Assembly: GCF_000245815.1 (NCBI RefSeq)
Contig: NZ_JH601103.1
Span: forward strand, 1,017,438 to 1,081,437
DNA length: 64,000 bases
Reading direction: 5' to 3'
From: Dolosigranulum pigrum ATCC 51524
Lineage (GTDB): Bacteria; Bacillota; Bacilli; Lactobacillales; Carnobacteriaceae_A
Position 1 is the stretch's first letter. Each line of letters opens with the position of its first letter. Positions 27,863 to 36,533 of this stretch are shown here, piece by piece. The notes under the pieces are model-generated. The model was not told the DNA's origin. It worked only from the letters and a program-made list of their open reading frames with translations, and did not search any database. Position numbers and translations under genes: made by a program.

Positions 27863-27925
27863 CACTTCTTATCCGAACATTTAATCGGTTGACGGACAGT
27901 CCGTTTGGCTATAAAATAAGAAGTG
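27863..27925 (+). promoter_or_regulatory. ccrZ promoter with nested inverted repeats
   Basis: A promoter TTGACG (27889-27894), 17 bases, TAAAAT (27912-27917) carries the 13-bp palindrome ACGGAC-A-GTCCGT (27892-27904) across the end of the -35 box and spacer. An outer pair CACTTCTTAT (27863-27872) and ATAAGAAGTG (27916-27925) encloses the whole promoter and covers the -10 box. The inner palindrome is GC-rich against AT-rich surroundings, as expected of an operator. Confidence 0.65.
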
Positions 27926-27977
27926 GACGTTAGAGATGACCAGTTGATGTAAAATACAAGAGATAAGGATTGAGATA

Positions 27978-28766
27978 ATGAATTTTGAACAAGAAACGGG
28001 GTGGACGCTTCACCCATTAAATGGCGAAACAGGACAAGCATATATGGGAATTAAGAATGAACAAAAGTTATTTTTAAAGCGGAATACCTCCCCCTTCTTG
28101 GCGGCATTATCTTTAGAAGGAATATCTCCTAAGCTAGTATGGACGAAACGAACGAGCAATGGTGATATTTTAACAGCCCAAAAATGGTGCAATGGACGCA
28201 CTTTGTACAAAACAGAAATGAATATGGTACGAGTTGCGCAAAAATTAAAAGGCATTCATGCCTCAGAGACATTGAAGAAGATGTTAAAGCGAGTGGGTGG
28301 TCAGACTTACCAAGCAGAGGATTGTTTGACTGACTATTTTACTGGTTTACCGGCTGATTTAAGATATCATCCGACACTTAGCCAAGCAACCAAGTTATTA
28401 AAAAAACAACTGGATACTTTGCCAGTACCCTCGGAGTATTGTGTTTGTCATGGAGATGCTTCACATAAGAATTGGTTATTGTCTGATGAGCATGAATTGT
28501 ATTTGGTAGACTGGGATTCTGTTGTTTTAGCTGATCCAGCCTACGATATGGGACAATACTTGGCAAGGTACTGCAAGCAGATTGATGCGGAACAATGGCT
28601 TAATGCGTACGATGCTCAATTGACAGAGGCATTTCGCAGACGATTAGACTGGTACCGTTTAATGATGAGTTTACTTGATATTAAGGCAGCATATATGAGT
28701 GGTCGTTTTCATAAAATGAATGCCATGATTATTCAACTTAATGAATGGATAGAAGAAACAGTGTAG
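27978..28766 (+). CDS. ccrZ: Cell-cycle regulator CcrZ (YtmP), kinase-like
   Basis: A 262-residue protein of the aminoglycoside phosphotransferase/choline kinase fold. It has the catalytic loop VCHGDASHKNWLL and the metal-binding DWDSVVLADPAYD. Its place directly before trmB identifies it as the homologue of B. subtilis YtmP and pneumococcal CcrZ, which acts with FtsZ to time DNA replication initiation through DnaA and shows small-molecule (ribose/2-deoxyribose type) kinase activity. The ATG at 27978 follows AAGGATTGAG. It has its own promoter and is separated from trmB by a terminator-like hairpin. Confidence 0.9.
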   Translation: MNFEQETGWTLHPLNGETGQAYMGIKNEQKLFLKRNTSPFLAALSLEGISPKLVWTKRTSNGDILTAQKWCNGRTLYKTEMNMVRVAQKLKGIHASETLKKMLKRVGGQTYQAEDCLTDYFTGLPADLRYHPTLSQATKLLKKQLDTLPVPSEYCVCHGDASHKNWLLSDEHELYLVDWDSVVLADPAYDMGQYLARYCKQIDAEQWLNAYDAQLTEAFRRRLDWYRLMMSLLDIKAAYMSGRFHKMNAMIIQLNEWIEETV

Positions 28767-28795
28767 CGTTAGAATCTTTATTCTAGCGCTCTTTT
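28765..28795 (+). terminator. Terminator-like hairpin between ccrZ and trmB
   Basis: An 11-bp stem (28765-28775 with 28780-28790, one G-T pair) with a CTTT loop is followed by CTTTT. The trmB ribosome binding site starts just after the U-run, and no separate trmB promoter is evident, so trmB expression probably depends on read-through. Confidence 0.8.
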
Positions 28796-28809
28796 AAGGA
28801 GATGAGATT

Positions 28810-29469
28810 GTGAGATTAAGACATAAACCCTGGGCGAATGATATGTTGGCAGATTATCCCAATTACGTCATTCACGATGCCGATCATCCAGAAAATTTGC
28901 GCGGTAAGTGGGCGGAGCGATTCGGTAATGATCAACCGATCCATATCGAAATTGGTATGGGAAAAGGTCAGTTCATTATTGAAAGTGCTAAACGTCACCC
29001 GGAAATTAACTATATTGGTATTGAACGTCAATCGAGCGTGATGGTCAGTGCATTGGAGAAGCAAATAGAAGAAGATTTGGACAATGTGTGGTTATTACGT
29101 GAAAATGGTCGTGTGTTGACAGATTATTTTGCGCCCGGAGAAGTAGATCGTATTTATTTAACATTTAGTGATCCATGGCCAAAGAATCGGCATGAAAAGC
29201 GCCGATTGACCTATAAAGATTTTTTAGCTGTTTATGAACAGTTATTGCATGAGTCGGGTGAGTTACATTTCAAGACGGATAATCAAGGACTATTCGAGTA
29301 CTCTCTAGCTAGTTTTTCACAATACGGGATGATCTTGGATGAAGTATATCTAGACTTGCATGCGAGTGATTTTGAAGATAATGTCATGACAGAATATGAA
29401 GAAAAATTCTCAGAAAAAGGACAGCGAATTTATCGTGTACATGCTCATTTTCCGCCGATTAATCATTAA
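28810..29469 (+). CDS. trmB: tRNA (guanine46-N7)-methyltransferase
   Basis: TrmB methylates G46 in the variable loop of tRNAs using S-adenosylmethionine. The 219-residue protein has the SAM motif [18 protein letters not shown] and the family signature [16 protein letters not shown]. The start is GTG at 28810, eight to nine bases after AAGGAGA. It is followed by a strong bidirectional terminator. Confidence 0.97.
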   Translation: MRLRHKPWANDMLADYPNYVIHDADHPENLRGKWAERFGNDQPIHIEIGMGKGQFIIESAKRHPEINYIGIERQSSVMVSALEKQIEEDLDNVWLLRENGRVLTDYFAPGEVDRIYLTFSDPWPKNRHEKRRLTYKDFLAVYEQLLHESGELHFKTDNQGLFEYSLASFSQYGMILDEVYLDLHASDFEDNVMTEYEEKFSEKGQRIYRVHAHFPPINH

Positions 29470-29482
29470 AAATTAAAAAAAT

Positions 29483-29528
29483 CCTGATCAATTCGTCAAA
29501 ATAACTTGGTTGACGAGCCTTGATCAGG
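29483..29528. terminator. Bidirectional terminator between trmB and the PepSY gene
   Basis: CCTGATCAA (29483-29491) pairs with TTGATCAGG (29520-29528), and an inner CGTCAA/TTGACG stem extends it. A-rich and T-rich flanks allow use on both strands. Confidence 0.85.
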
Positions 29529-29551
29529 TATTTTATTCATCATTTATGCGT

Positions 29552-29890
29552 TTAAAGGCGGTACATATCGATCAAGCTACCTGTGTAGGCATCAACAATA
29601 AATTCATATTGCACCAGTTTTTTTTCTTCATAACGCGTGATACCACCGAAGTATACAGAAGTTTCGTAAGTAAATTTTTTCCAAGGCACTCGCTGCATCT
29701 CAATCCAAGAGCCTTCAATAGGGCCATCTACTTTAAATTCTCGTTTCATCTGGTTAAGAATTTGCTCTGGCTTTAGTGTTCGTTTTTTGGCTAATTGATG
29801 TTCTGCGACTATACCTAGCCCAAATGCGATAATAAATCCAATGAGACTGCTGGCCACCTTTTTTTGTTTATTTGAGAGTTCATCAAACAT
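29552..29890 (-). CDS. Membrane-anchored PepSY-domain protein (YtzB-like)
   Basis: A 112-residue protein with one transmembrane helix (about residues 13-31, SSLIGFIIAFGLGIVA) and a PepSY/YPEB-like domain on the outside (about 38-112; the pattern VDGPIEGSWIEM and FIVDAYTGSLID). PepSY proteins often restrain proteases near the membrane. B. subtilis ytzB has the same size and lies next to ytoP, matching the M42 peptidase gene found here. A GGAGGAAAAGT site precedes the ATG. Confidence 0.82.
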   Translation of the reverse strand: MFDELSNKQKKVASSLIGFIIAFGLGIVAEHQLAKKRTLKPEQILNQMKREFKVDGPIEGSWIEMQRVPWKKFTYETSVYFGGITRYEEKKLVQYEFIVDAYTGSLIDMYRL

Positions 29891-30007
29891 ACTTTTCCTC
29901 CATTCTTCATTTTATTTCCATTTTAAAGAATTTTAAGAGGAAGTCAACTCTTAATGGATAATTTATGAGGCAATTTTTTATAATATTTATGGGAAGGCAA
30001 TCATTTA

Positions 30008-30036
30008 TTTAATGCGCCATCGTTTTATTGTATAAT
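30008..30036 (+). promoter_or_regulatory. Promoter of the M42 peptidase operon
   Basis: A perfect TATAAT (30031-30036) lies 17 bases after a weak TTTAAT (30008-30013). An ATG at 30035 overlaps the -10 box and so cannot be the translation start. Confidence 0.65.
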
Positions 30037-30057
30037 GGAATTAATGAATGATAAAAG

Positions 30058-30094
30058 GGAGGGAAGAGTTAGGGAACTAACTCGCAAAAGAATG
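30058..30094 (+). promoter_or_regulatory. Shine-Dalgarno separated from the start codon by a hairpin (M42 peptidase)
   Basis: GGAGG (30058-30062) is 29 bases from ATG 30092, too far for normal initiation. A perfect 7-bp hairpin GAGTTAG-GGAA-CTAACTC (30066-30083) lies between. If it folds, the effective spacing is 11 bases, of which eight follow the stem. glgC has the same layout (57401-57442). Confidence 0.6.
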
Positions 30095-31165
30095 CATGAT
30101 ACAGAATTTCAAACGATTAAAACATTAACTGAACTCCAGAGTACTGCTGGGTTCGAACATAATATTCGTAATTATTTAAGAAAAGAAATGACACCACTTG
30201 TTGATGAGGTACAAGTCGATGGTCTTGGGGGTATTTTTGGTATTCGTCGTCATAAGGATACGGATGCACCGAAGTTGATGATTGCCTCTCACATGGATGA
30301 AATTGGTTTTATGGTAAAGGCAATTAAAGACAATGGGTTACTGGAAGTCACAGCGCTCGGTGGCTGGAATCCATACGTTGTCTCAGCACAACGCTTTACC
30401 GTCCAAACGTCTGCTGGTGATTACCCAATCGTATCAAGCTCCGTTCCACCACATTTGCTGCGGGGCAAAAATAGTAACACTTCTATTGATGTGAGTGATA
30501 TTTTATTTGATGGAGGATTTGCTTCTAAGGATGAAGCAGAGTCATTCGGTGTACGACCGGGAGACCCAATAGTGCCTGATGTGAAGACAATTCAGATGGC
30601 AAATGGAAAAGTTATTGCTAGTAAAGCATGGGATAACCGCTTTGGAACAGCAGCTGTTTTAGAATCGCTCCGTGACTTGAAAGATACGCCACTGAAGTCA
30701 ACTTTAATTGCAGGAGCAAACGTTCAGGAAGAGGTTGGTTTGCGTGGAACTAAAGGAGCTGTCCGTAAGTTTAAGCCAGATGTTTTCTTTGCTGTTGATT
30801 GCTCACCGGCTGATGACATGAGTGGAGCGAAGGATGCAAATGGTCGTATGGGAGATGGGGTATTGATTCGGATTTATGATCCAAGTTATATTATGTCCCG
30901 TGAAATGCGTGATTATCTCTTAGATACAGCTGAGTCGAATGATATTCCGTATCAATACTATACGTCAAAAGGTGGAACTGATGCAGCAGCGGCTCACCAA
31001 CTACTTGAGGGGATTCCCACTGGTGTGATTGCCATGGCTGGCCGTTATATCCATACCCATCAGACATTATTCCATATTGAAGATTATCACGCAGCGAAAG
31101 CATTACTCCGAGAAATTATCACAACATTTGACCAAAGTACACTGGACACGTTAACCGTAAAATAA
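30092..31165 (+). CDS. M42 family aminopeptidase (YtoP/PepA-like)
   Basis: A 358-residue cytoplasmic metallo-aminopeptidase of the tetrahedral M42 family, cleaving residues from peptide N-termini. Metal ligands appear in MIASHMDEIGF, AWDNRFG, the QEEVGLRG pair, the Asp of FFAVDCSP and the His near IHTHQTLFH. The family start corresponds to ATG 30092; ATG 30044 is in frame but would leave an eight-base leader and no ribosome binding site. B. subtilis ytoP occupies the same locus. ytpR follows 25 bases downstream. Confidence 0.92.
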   Translation: MHDTEFQTIKTLTELQSTAGFEHNIRNYLRKEMTPLVDEVQVDGLGGIFGIRRHKDTDAPKLMIASHMDEIGFMVKAIKDNGLLEVTALGGWNPYVVSAQRFTVQTSAGDYPIVSSSVPPHLLRGKNSNTSIDVSDILFDGGFASKDEAESFGVRPGDPIVPDVKTIQMANGKVIASKAWDNRFGTAAVLESLRDLKDTPLKSTLIAGANVQEEVGLRGTKGAVRKFKPDVFFAVDCSPADDMSGAKDANGRMGDGVLIRIYDPSYIMSREMRDYLLDTAESNDIPYQYYTSKGGTDAAAAHQLLEGIPTGVIAMAGRYIHTHQTLFHIEDYHAAKALLREIITTFDQSTLDTLTVK

Positions 31166-31190
31166 ATAATAAGAGTATAAGGAGACTATA

Positions 31191-31793
31191 ATGATTGCAA
31201 CAAGTTATAATAATAAAGGATTAACCGATACATTAATTATTACATTGGCACAGTCCGATGTAGCGGATCAAACATTTAAGCGCAAGGGAAATATTACTGA
31301 GATTAAACGGAAGGATCAGGTTGTTGGGTACAATATTTTCCAAGTATCAGAATTAATTGATTTATCAGAGAGTGGCCCGGTTCAATTAACTGCGGATCAA
31401 GTTGACCGCTTAAATTCTGCCATTCAAGTAGCAGGATTCGATGGTCGACTAGAAGCTGATACATCACCCAAATTTGTCGTTGGGTATGTGAAAGAGTGTA
31501 AACCGCACGAAGATAGTGATCACTTAAGTATCACGCAAGTAGAAGTGGACGGTGGTGACGTCTTACAAATCGTTTGTGGTGCCAGTAATATTGCGCAAGA
31601 CCAGACAGTTGTTGTTGCCAAACCGGGTGCTATTATGCCAGATGGAATGGTCATTTATCCAGGCGAACTACGCGGTGTTGAGAGCTTAGGTATGATTTGT
31701 TCGGCAAGAGAGTTGGGGATTGAGTCCAATCAGAAGAAAGGGATTCTTGTTCTGGACGACGAATATGAAGTCGGACAAGCCTTCCAATTTTAA
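31191..31793 (+). CDS. ytpR: tRNA-binding domain protein YtpR
   Basis: A 200-residue protein with an N-terminal DUF4479 domain (about 1-90) and a C-terminal OB-fold tRNA-binding domain like that of PheT (about 92-200; FVVGYVKECKPHEDSDHLSI, CGASNI, PGAIMPDGMVI, GMICSARELG). It is free-standing in Firmicutes, and its task is unknown, perhaps tRNA handling or recognition. ATG 31191 follows AAGGAGACTATA. Confidence 0.93.
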   Translation: MIATSYNNKGLTDTLIITLAQSDVADQTFKRKGNITEIKRKDQVVGYNIFQVSELIDLSESGPVQLTADQVDRLNSAIQVAGFDGRLEADTSPKFVVGYVKECKPHEDSDHLSITQVEVDGGDVLQIVCGASNIAQDQTVVVAKPGAIMPDGMVIYPGELRGVESLGMICSARELGIESNQKKGILVLDDEYEVGQAFQF

Positions 31794-31824
31794 ATAGTAG
31801 AAGTTCTAACGAAAGGAGTCTGAC

Positions 31825-32361
31825 ATGGGAAAATATGATGGACCGAGTATTTTTAAACAACAATATACAAATAAAACAACTAAAGTCACTCAGAAGAATG
31901 AGCAGTCTTCCAAAACCCAGCCTGTTGCAGCAGATAAACTAAGCAATCATGTTTCACCGCAACATAAACAACCAGCTGATTATCTAGAAGATGATCAACC
32001 ATTAACTGTGGAGCAAGGAGAGGCCTATCAACCCATTTTTCGAGCAACTGAAATCCCATCTCCCATGTTTGGCTATAGTAAAAAACAGCGAGAGCGCATG
32101 GGAGAAGTAGCTGGGAGAGAAGAGTTTGAGCTAGAATGGAATTATCAACGACTCAAATCCCATATGACCCAAAAAATGAAACATAAAGATTTTATTATAA
32201 CTGAAGAATGTCTATCACCGCGCACTATTTCAAAATGGAAAAAGCATACACCAAGTATTGAGCAAAGTTCTCGACCGAAAAAGAATCAATCATCGACCTC
32301 CAAATTATCCACCTCTCAGTCAAAGCAGCGCTCATCCGGATCGAAGAAAAAGAAACACTAG
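31825..32361 (+). CDS. Hypothetical basic protein in the SftA position
   Basis: A 178-residue low-complexity, lysine/serine/glutamine-rich protein with no membrane helix. The only conserved-looking part is the segment IFRATEIPSPMFGYSKKQ (residues 71-88). In Bacillus the gene between ytpR and murC is ytpS/sftA, a DNA translocase whose N-terminal linker has, to my memory, a similar TE-x-PSP-x-x-GY motif. Here the whole ATPase motor is absent and the frame ends normally at 32361 without nearby remnants. It could be a reduced SftA N-terminal part that keeps a partner-binding motif, or an unrelated protein. The ribosome binding site AAAGGAGT is good, so it is probably expressed. Confidence 0.75.
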   Translation: MGKYDGPSIFKQQYTNKTTKVTQKNEQSSKTQPVAADKLSNHVSPQHKQPADYLEDDQPLTVEQGEAYQPIFRATEIPSPMFGYSKKQRERMGEVAGREEFELEWNYQRLKSHMTQKMKHKDFIITEECLSPRTISKWKKHTPSIEQSSRPKKNQSSTSKLSTSQSKQRSSGSKKKKH

Positions 32362-32426
32362 CTTTTTTTGAAGATTTCATTTATTATGATAAGGCTGATA
32401 GATAGAGAATTTTGGGAGGAACAAAA

Positions 32427-33758
32427 ATGAACCAGAACACAATATATCATTTTGTAGGAATTAAAGGATCGGGTATGAGTGCCTTAGCAACCATCCTACA
32501 CGATCGCGGATTAACTGTACAAGGTTCCGATGTCGCAAAATATTTCTTCACGCAAAAACGATTAGAAGATAACGGTATTAAAATATTGGAATTTAATGAA
32601 GCAAATATCAGTGAAGGTATGACCATTATTGCGGGTAATGCGTTTTCAGATGATCATCCAGAGCTGGTGAGAGCAAGTGAACTCGGCTTAAATATAATTC
32701 GTTATCATGATTTTATGTCAGAAATTATGACCGAATCGACTAGTATTGCCATCACTGGTTCACACGGAAAAACATCGACAACCGGTCTAATGGCGCATGT
32801 CTTAAGAAATATAAAACCAACCAGTTATTTAATTGGAGATGGAACCGGCCGTGGAGAAGTAGATGCAGATTATTTTGTCTTCGAAGCCTGTGAATATCGC
32901 CGTCACTTCTTATCTTATACACCAGATTATGCAGTAATTACAAATATTGACTTCGATCATCCAGATTATTATACAAGCATTGAGGATGTACAAGAAGCAT
33001 TCACCTCATTTGCTTCTGGAGTGAAGAAAGCAATCTTCGCATGTGGAGATGATCAACGTCTCTTAAATATGGCAAGCTCGGTTCCTATTATTTTTTATGG
33101 AATGGGCGAACATAATGATTTCCGCGCTGAGAACATTGAGCGAACGACAGAAGGGTCAAGCTTTGATGTTTATATTCGTGGAGAATATTATGCACATTTT
33201 GACATTCCAACATTTGGCCAGCACAATATCCAAAATGCACTGTCAGTTATTGCAGTAGCTCACTACGAAGGTCTAGAGCGGGAGCATGTGGCAAAACACT
33301 TACGTTCGTTCGCAGGGGTGAAGCGTCGTTTTTCAGAAAAAATATTTGAAAACACAATTGTTATAGATGATTATGCTCACCATCCAGCTGAAATTAGAGC
33401 CACGTTAGATGCAGCTAGACAGAAGTATCCCAATAAAGAAATTATTGCGGTCTTCCAACCACATACATTTACACGAACTATTGCTTTGTTGACTGAATTT
33501 GCTGAAGCATTAGACTTAGCAGATAGTGTTTATTTATGTAATATATTTAATTCCGCTCGTGAAGCAAGTGGCGACATTACGATTGAAGATTTATTAACCA
33601 AAACAGATAAAGGGCGATCAGTCTTGCATGAAGATGATGTCTCACCACTATTAGATCATCGTGATGGCGTTATCGTCTTTATGGGAGCGGGAGATGTTGA
33701 TAAATTTGAATTTGCGTTCGAAAAATTATTGTCTAGTACGCAACGCTCACAATTATAA
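32427..33758 (+). CDS. murC: UDP-N-acetylmuramate--L-alanine ligase
   Basis: MurC adds L-alanine to UDP-MurNAc, the first peptide step of cell-wall precursor synthesis. The 443-residue protein has the N-terminal Rossmann motif [11 protein letters not shown], the ATP-binding [10 protein letters not shown], the central [10 protein letters not shown] and the C-terminal [12 protein letters not shown] and QPHTFTRT. The ATG at 32427 has a GGGAGGAAC site. The gene ends at a strong terminator that separates it from the polysaccharide cluster. Confidence 0.97.
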   Translation: MNQNTIYHFVGIKGSGMSALATILHDRGLTVQGSDVAKYFFTQKRLEDNGIKILEFNEANISEGMTIIAGNAFSDDHPELVRASELGLNIIRYHDFMSEIMTESTSIAITGSHGKTSTTGLMAHVLRNIKPTSYLIGDGTGRGEVDADYFVFEACEYRRHFLSYTPDYAVITNIDFDHPDYYTSIEDVQEAFTSFASGVKKAIFACGDDQRLLNMASSVPIIFYGMGEHNDFRAENIERTTEGSSFDVYIRGEYYAHFDIPTFGQHNIQNALSVIAVAHYEGLEREHVAKHLRSFAGVKRRFSEKIFENTIVIDDYAHHPAEIRATLDAARQKYPNKEIIAVFQPHTFTRTIALLTEFAEALDLADSVYLCNIFNSAREASGDITIEDLLTKTDKGRSVLHEDDVSPLLDHRDGVIVFMGAGDVDKFEFAFEKLLSSTQRSQL

Positions 33759-33787
33759 AATAAGCGACTTACTAAAAACAATAATAT

Positions 33788-33837
33788 AACTCTCTTTTGC
33801 TATTTCATAGTAACAAAAGGGAGTTTTTGTACTGATT
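33788..33837 (+). terminator. Terminator after murC
   Basis: AACTCTCTTTTG (33788-33799) pairs with CAAAAGGGAGTT (one G-T pair) and is followed by TTTTT. A small CTAT/ATAG inner stem extends it. Confidence 0.88.
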
Positions 33838-33903
33838 AATCAAGTATATTGATTAAATTAAAATTATACAAGGCTATGACTAAAGTCAATTATAATCTTA
33901 ATG

Positions 33904-33929
33904 ATTTCTTCAAAGAAATATGATAAAAT
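33904..33929 (+). promoter_or_regulatory. Probable promoter with palindrome upstream of the polysaccharide cluster
   Basis: The 16-bp palindrome ATTTCTT-CA-AAGAAAT (33904-33919) is directly followed by a -10-like TAAAAT (33924-33929), 49 bases before the first gene. No convincing -35 box is seen, so an activator or repressor may act at the palindrome. Confidence 0.45.
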
Positions 33930-33977
33930 CAACTATAGTGTATATTTCAAAGATAGTAGCGAAAGGAGTTAAAAATA

Positions 33978-34994
33978 TTGAGTAAGGAATTTCATAATAT
34001 AAAAATTAGTGTGGTTATTCCTGTGTATAATGTCGAAAAGTATGTTGGACGATGTTTGCAATCGGTAGTAGATCAAACAATTTTTAAACAATTAGATATT
34101 GTAGTCGTAAATGATGGTAGCACAGACTCCAGCTTAAATATATGCCAATCATTTGCTAAGCGATACAATAATATTAAGGTTATTTCACAAGAAAATAGTG
34201 GATTGGCTGCTGCTCGAATAACTGGTCTTGATTATTGCCAAGAAGATTATATTACATTTATAGATTCAGATGATTTTATTGAAGATGATTGTATGGAGAT
34301 CTTACTGAATCTAATATTAAGCTATAATGCTGACATAGCACAAATTAATTATTATGCTTATTTCGAAGATGGTCAGAAAGTAAAAACAACTAGTGACACT
34401 AGTACGAAGGTTTTTAATAATTTTGAAGATAGTTTACATGATCTTCTTATCCCAGAGAATTATTTGAGATATGGAGTATGTGGATCATTATTTAAGAAGG
34501 AAATCTTGAAACAGACCTATTTCAGAGAAAAAGATCACATAAATGAAGATATATTTTTTAAAATTAAAGCATTAAAAGCAGCAAAAACAGTAGTCATTGA
34601 TAATAGCGCACACAAGTATGCTTATGTACAACGTGGCAATTCTTTAATGCGTAGCCCCTTTTCAGAGAAAAAGCTACATATTTTAGAAATCTATCAGGAT
34701 TTATTAACTATGGATTTAACAGCTCGAGAGCGTCAGTTAATCGAAGTGAAATTAATCTTGAGTAAGATAGAATTAGCAGAGCAAACGACCGATAAAGCTC
34801 GAAATAATCAACATTTAGCGAAGATAAAACAGCAATTAATGACAGATATTAAAAACTTTAACGTGTCGGAATACAAAGCAATATTAGATCGTCGGACATT
34901 AACTAAAATATATCTCGGGAAAATTTCACCCGCACTGTATAGAAAAGCAGTAAAATTGTATATGACTATTAAACATAAATTCAATAAATTATAG
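33978..34994 (+). CDS. Glycosyltransferase family 2 (polysaccharide cluster, first gene)
   Basis: A 338-residue GT-A glycosyltransferase that transfers a sugar from a nucleotide donor to a growing lipid-linked repeat unit. The N-terminal domain has ISVVIPVYNVEKYVGRCL, VVNDGSTDSS, the donor-site FIDSDDF and a likely catalytic pair in HINEDIFFK. The C-terminal 100 residues are helical and basic, suited to membrane association. The start is TTG at 33978 after AAAGGAGTT. It opens the cluster after the murC terminator. Sugar specificity cannot be read from sequence. Confidence 0.9.
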   Translation: MSKEFHNIKISVVIPVYNVEKYVGRCLQSVVDQTIFKQLDIVVVNDGSTDSSLNICQSFAKRYNNIKVISQENSGLAAARITGLDYCQEDYITFIDSDDFIEDDCMEILLNLILSYNADIAQINYYAYFEDGQKVKTTSDTSTKVFNNFEDSLHDLLIPENYLRYGVCGSLFKKEILKQTYFREKDHINEDIFFKIKALKAAKTVVIDNSAHKYAYVQRGNSLMRSPFSEKKLHILEIYQDLLTMDLTARERQLIEVKLILSKIELAEQTTDKARNNQHLAKIKQQLMTDIKNFNVSEYKAILDRRTLTKIYLGKISPALYRKAVKLYMTIKHKFNKL

Positions 34995-35048
34995 TGTAAT
35001 ACAAAATAGCAATAGTAGAAGAGTTTTATTCGAAAGGAAACATGATAG

Positions 35049-36470
35049 ATGTTATTTGAACAATTTAAAAAAGGAATATTATATACTGCAATAGGAAAAT
35101 ATTCTCTCGTTATTATTCAGTTGTTTGTCCAAGCTATTCTAGCCAGGTTGTTGGTTCCTGAAGAGTTTGGAATTGTATCTGCAATCAATATTTTCTTAGT
35201 ATTTTTCCAATTACTTTCTGATTTTGGAATAGGTGCTGCTATTGTACAAAACAAGGATTTAACGGATAGTGATATTAATTCAATTTTTAGCTTTAGTATT
35301 TATTTTGCGTTGGCACTTGCTATTGTTTTTGCCTTGCTTGGTTATCCGATCAGTTTATTTTATAACAATCCTGTTTTTATTAATGTTAGTTATGTACTGG
35401 CAATTACTGCCTTCTTTTATGGGATATTAGTGGTACCTCAATCACTGCTTTTACAAAAACAAAATTTTAAATTTTTAAATATGACTACGGTAATTGGTGC
35501 TGTTATCGGAGGGGTTACCTCAATTTTACTAGCGTATTTAAACTTCAGTTATTATGCTATTATTATTGGGAATACCGTTAAAGCAGCTTCGTTTTTTACT
35601 GTTTTTTACTTACTGACAAAACCAACCTTTAAATTTAAATTTGATTTTACTCCATTGAAGAAGATTTATGCTTATTCTAGAAATCAATTTTTATTTAATT
35701 TTGTTAATTATTTTTCACGTAATTTAGATAGCCTATTAATTGGGCGTTATTTTGGTTCGAGTCAATTGGCGTATTATGATCAAGCATACAAAGTTTCGCT
35801 CTATCCAAATCAAGTATTGACAAGCCTTATTACTTCAGTTGTTCATCCTATTATGTCTGAGTATCAAGATGAGACAGATAAAATTAAACAAGTTTACTTG
35901 AAAATTGTTCATTTACTAGCATTAGTGGGGGTACCACTTTCCGTATTTTTATACTACAATGCGCATGATATAATTTTCTTCTTATTTGGTAATCAATGGG
36001 GCAATAGTGTTCCTGTATTCCAAATTTTAGCCTTATCTGTATGGGCTCAAATGATTTTAGCTAGTACAGGTGGAATTTTTCAGTCAGGCAATCGGACCGA
36101 TTTATTGCTTACTTCCGGGATATTGTCGACTATTTTGAATGTAGTAGGGATTGTTATTGGGTTACTGATAGGAACGATTGAATCAGTTGCAGTAGCACTA
36201 ATTATTACGTTCTTCATTAATTTAATGCAAGTTAATTACTTCTTACTTATTGTACAGTTTAGCAGTTCAATCTTAGAGTTTATCAAGCCATTGAAACATC
36301 CATTTCTTATTGGTGTTTTAGAATTAGTCGTATTTATCTTATTGCCAACTCTACCATTCGCACCCTTCCAAAATTTAATTATTAAAGGATTTATATTTGT
36401 TGTTGTTTGGATTGTGGGATTATTTATTTCTGGAGAGTTCTTTAAGTTAAAACGTGATTTAATCCGCTAA
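35049..36470 (+). CDS. Polysaccharide flippase (Wzx/TuaB-like)
   Basis: A 473-residue MOP-superfamily transporter with about 14 hydrophobic helices spread over the whole length. The opening GKYSLVIIQLFVQAILARLL and the motif PEEFGIVSAINIFL are typical of the lipopolysaccharide/teichuronic acid exporters. It would move the lipid-linked repeat unit to the outer membrane face. The base composition is very AT-rich, in common with the next four genes, which suggests acquisition by transfer. Confidence 0.9.
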   Translation: MLFEQFKKGILYTAIGKYSLVIIQLFVQAILARLLVPEEFGIVSAINIFLVFFQLLSDFGIGAAIVQNKDLTDSDINSIFSFSIYFALALAIVFALLGYPISLFYNNPVFINVSYVLAITAFFYGILVVPQSLLLQKQNFKFLNMTTVIGAVIGGVTSILLAYLNFSYYAIIIGNTVKAASFFTVFYLLTKPTFKFKFDFTPLKKIYAYSRNQFLFNFVNYFSRNLDSLLIGRYFGSSQLAYYDQAYKVSLYPNQVLTSLITSVVHPIMSEYQDETDKIKQVYLKIVHLLALVGVPLSVFLYYNAHDIIFFLFGNQWGNSVPVFQILALSVWAQMILASTGGIFQSGNRTDLLLTSGILSTILNVVGIVIGLLIGTIESVAVALIITFFINLMQVNYFLLIVQFSSSILEFIKPLKHPFLIGVLELVVFILLPTLPFAPFQNLIIKGFIFVVVWIVGLFISGEFFKLKRDLIR

Positions 36471-36484
36471 AAACTGCGGGAGTA

Positions 36485-36510
36485 TCCCAACAGCCTAGTA
36501 GCTATTGGGA
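36485..36510. other. Hairpin between flippase and polymerase genes
   Basis: TCCCAACAGC (36485-36494) pairs with GCTATTGGGA (36501-36510), one mismatch, loop CTAGTA. No U-run follows, so this is not a clear terminator; it may stabilise RNA or tune expression between genes. Confidence 0.45.
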
Positions 36511-36533
36511 TTGTGAAAGGATAAGATTTATAA

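Noticed and set aside
27810..27977. Riboswitch before ccrZ
   Set aside because: The inverted repeats lie on the promoter itself, upstream of the likely transcript start, so a DNA operator explains them better.
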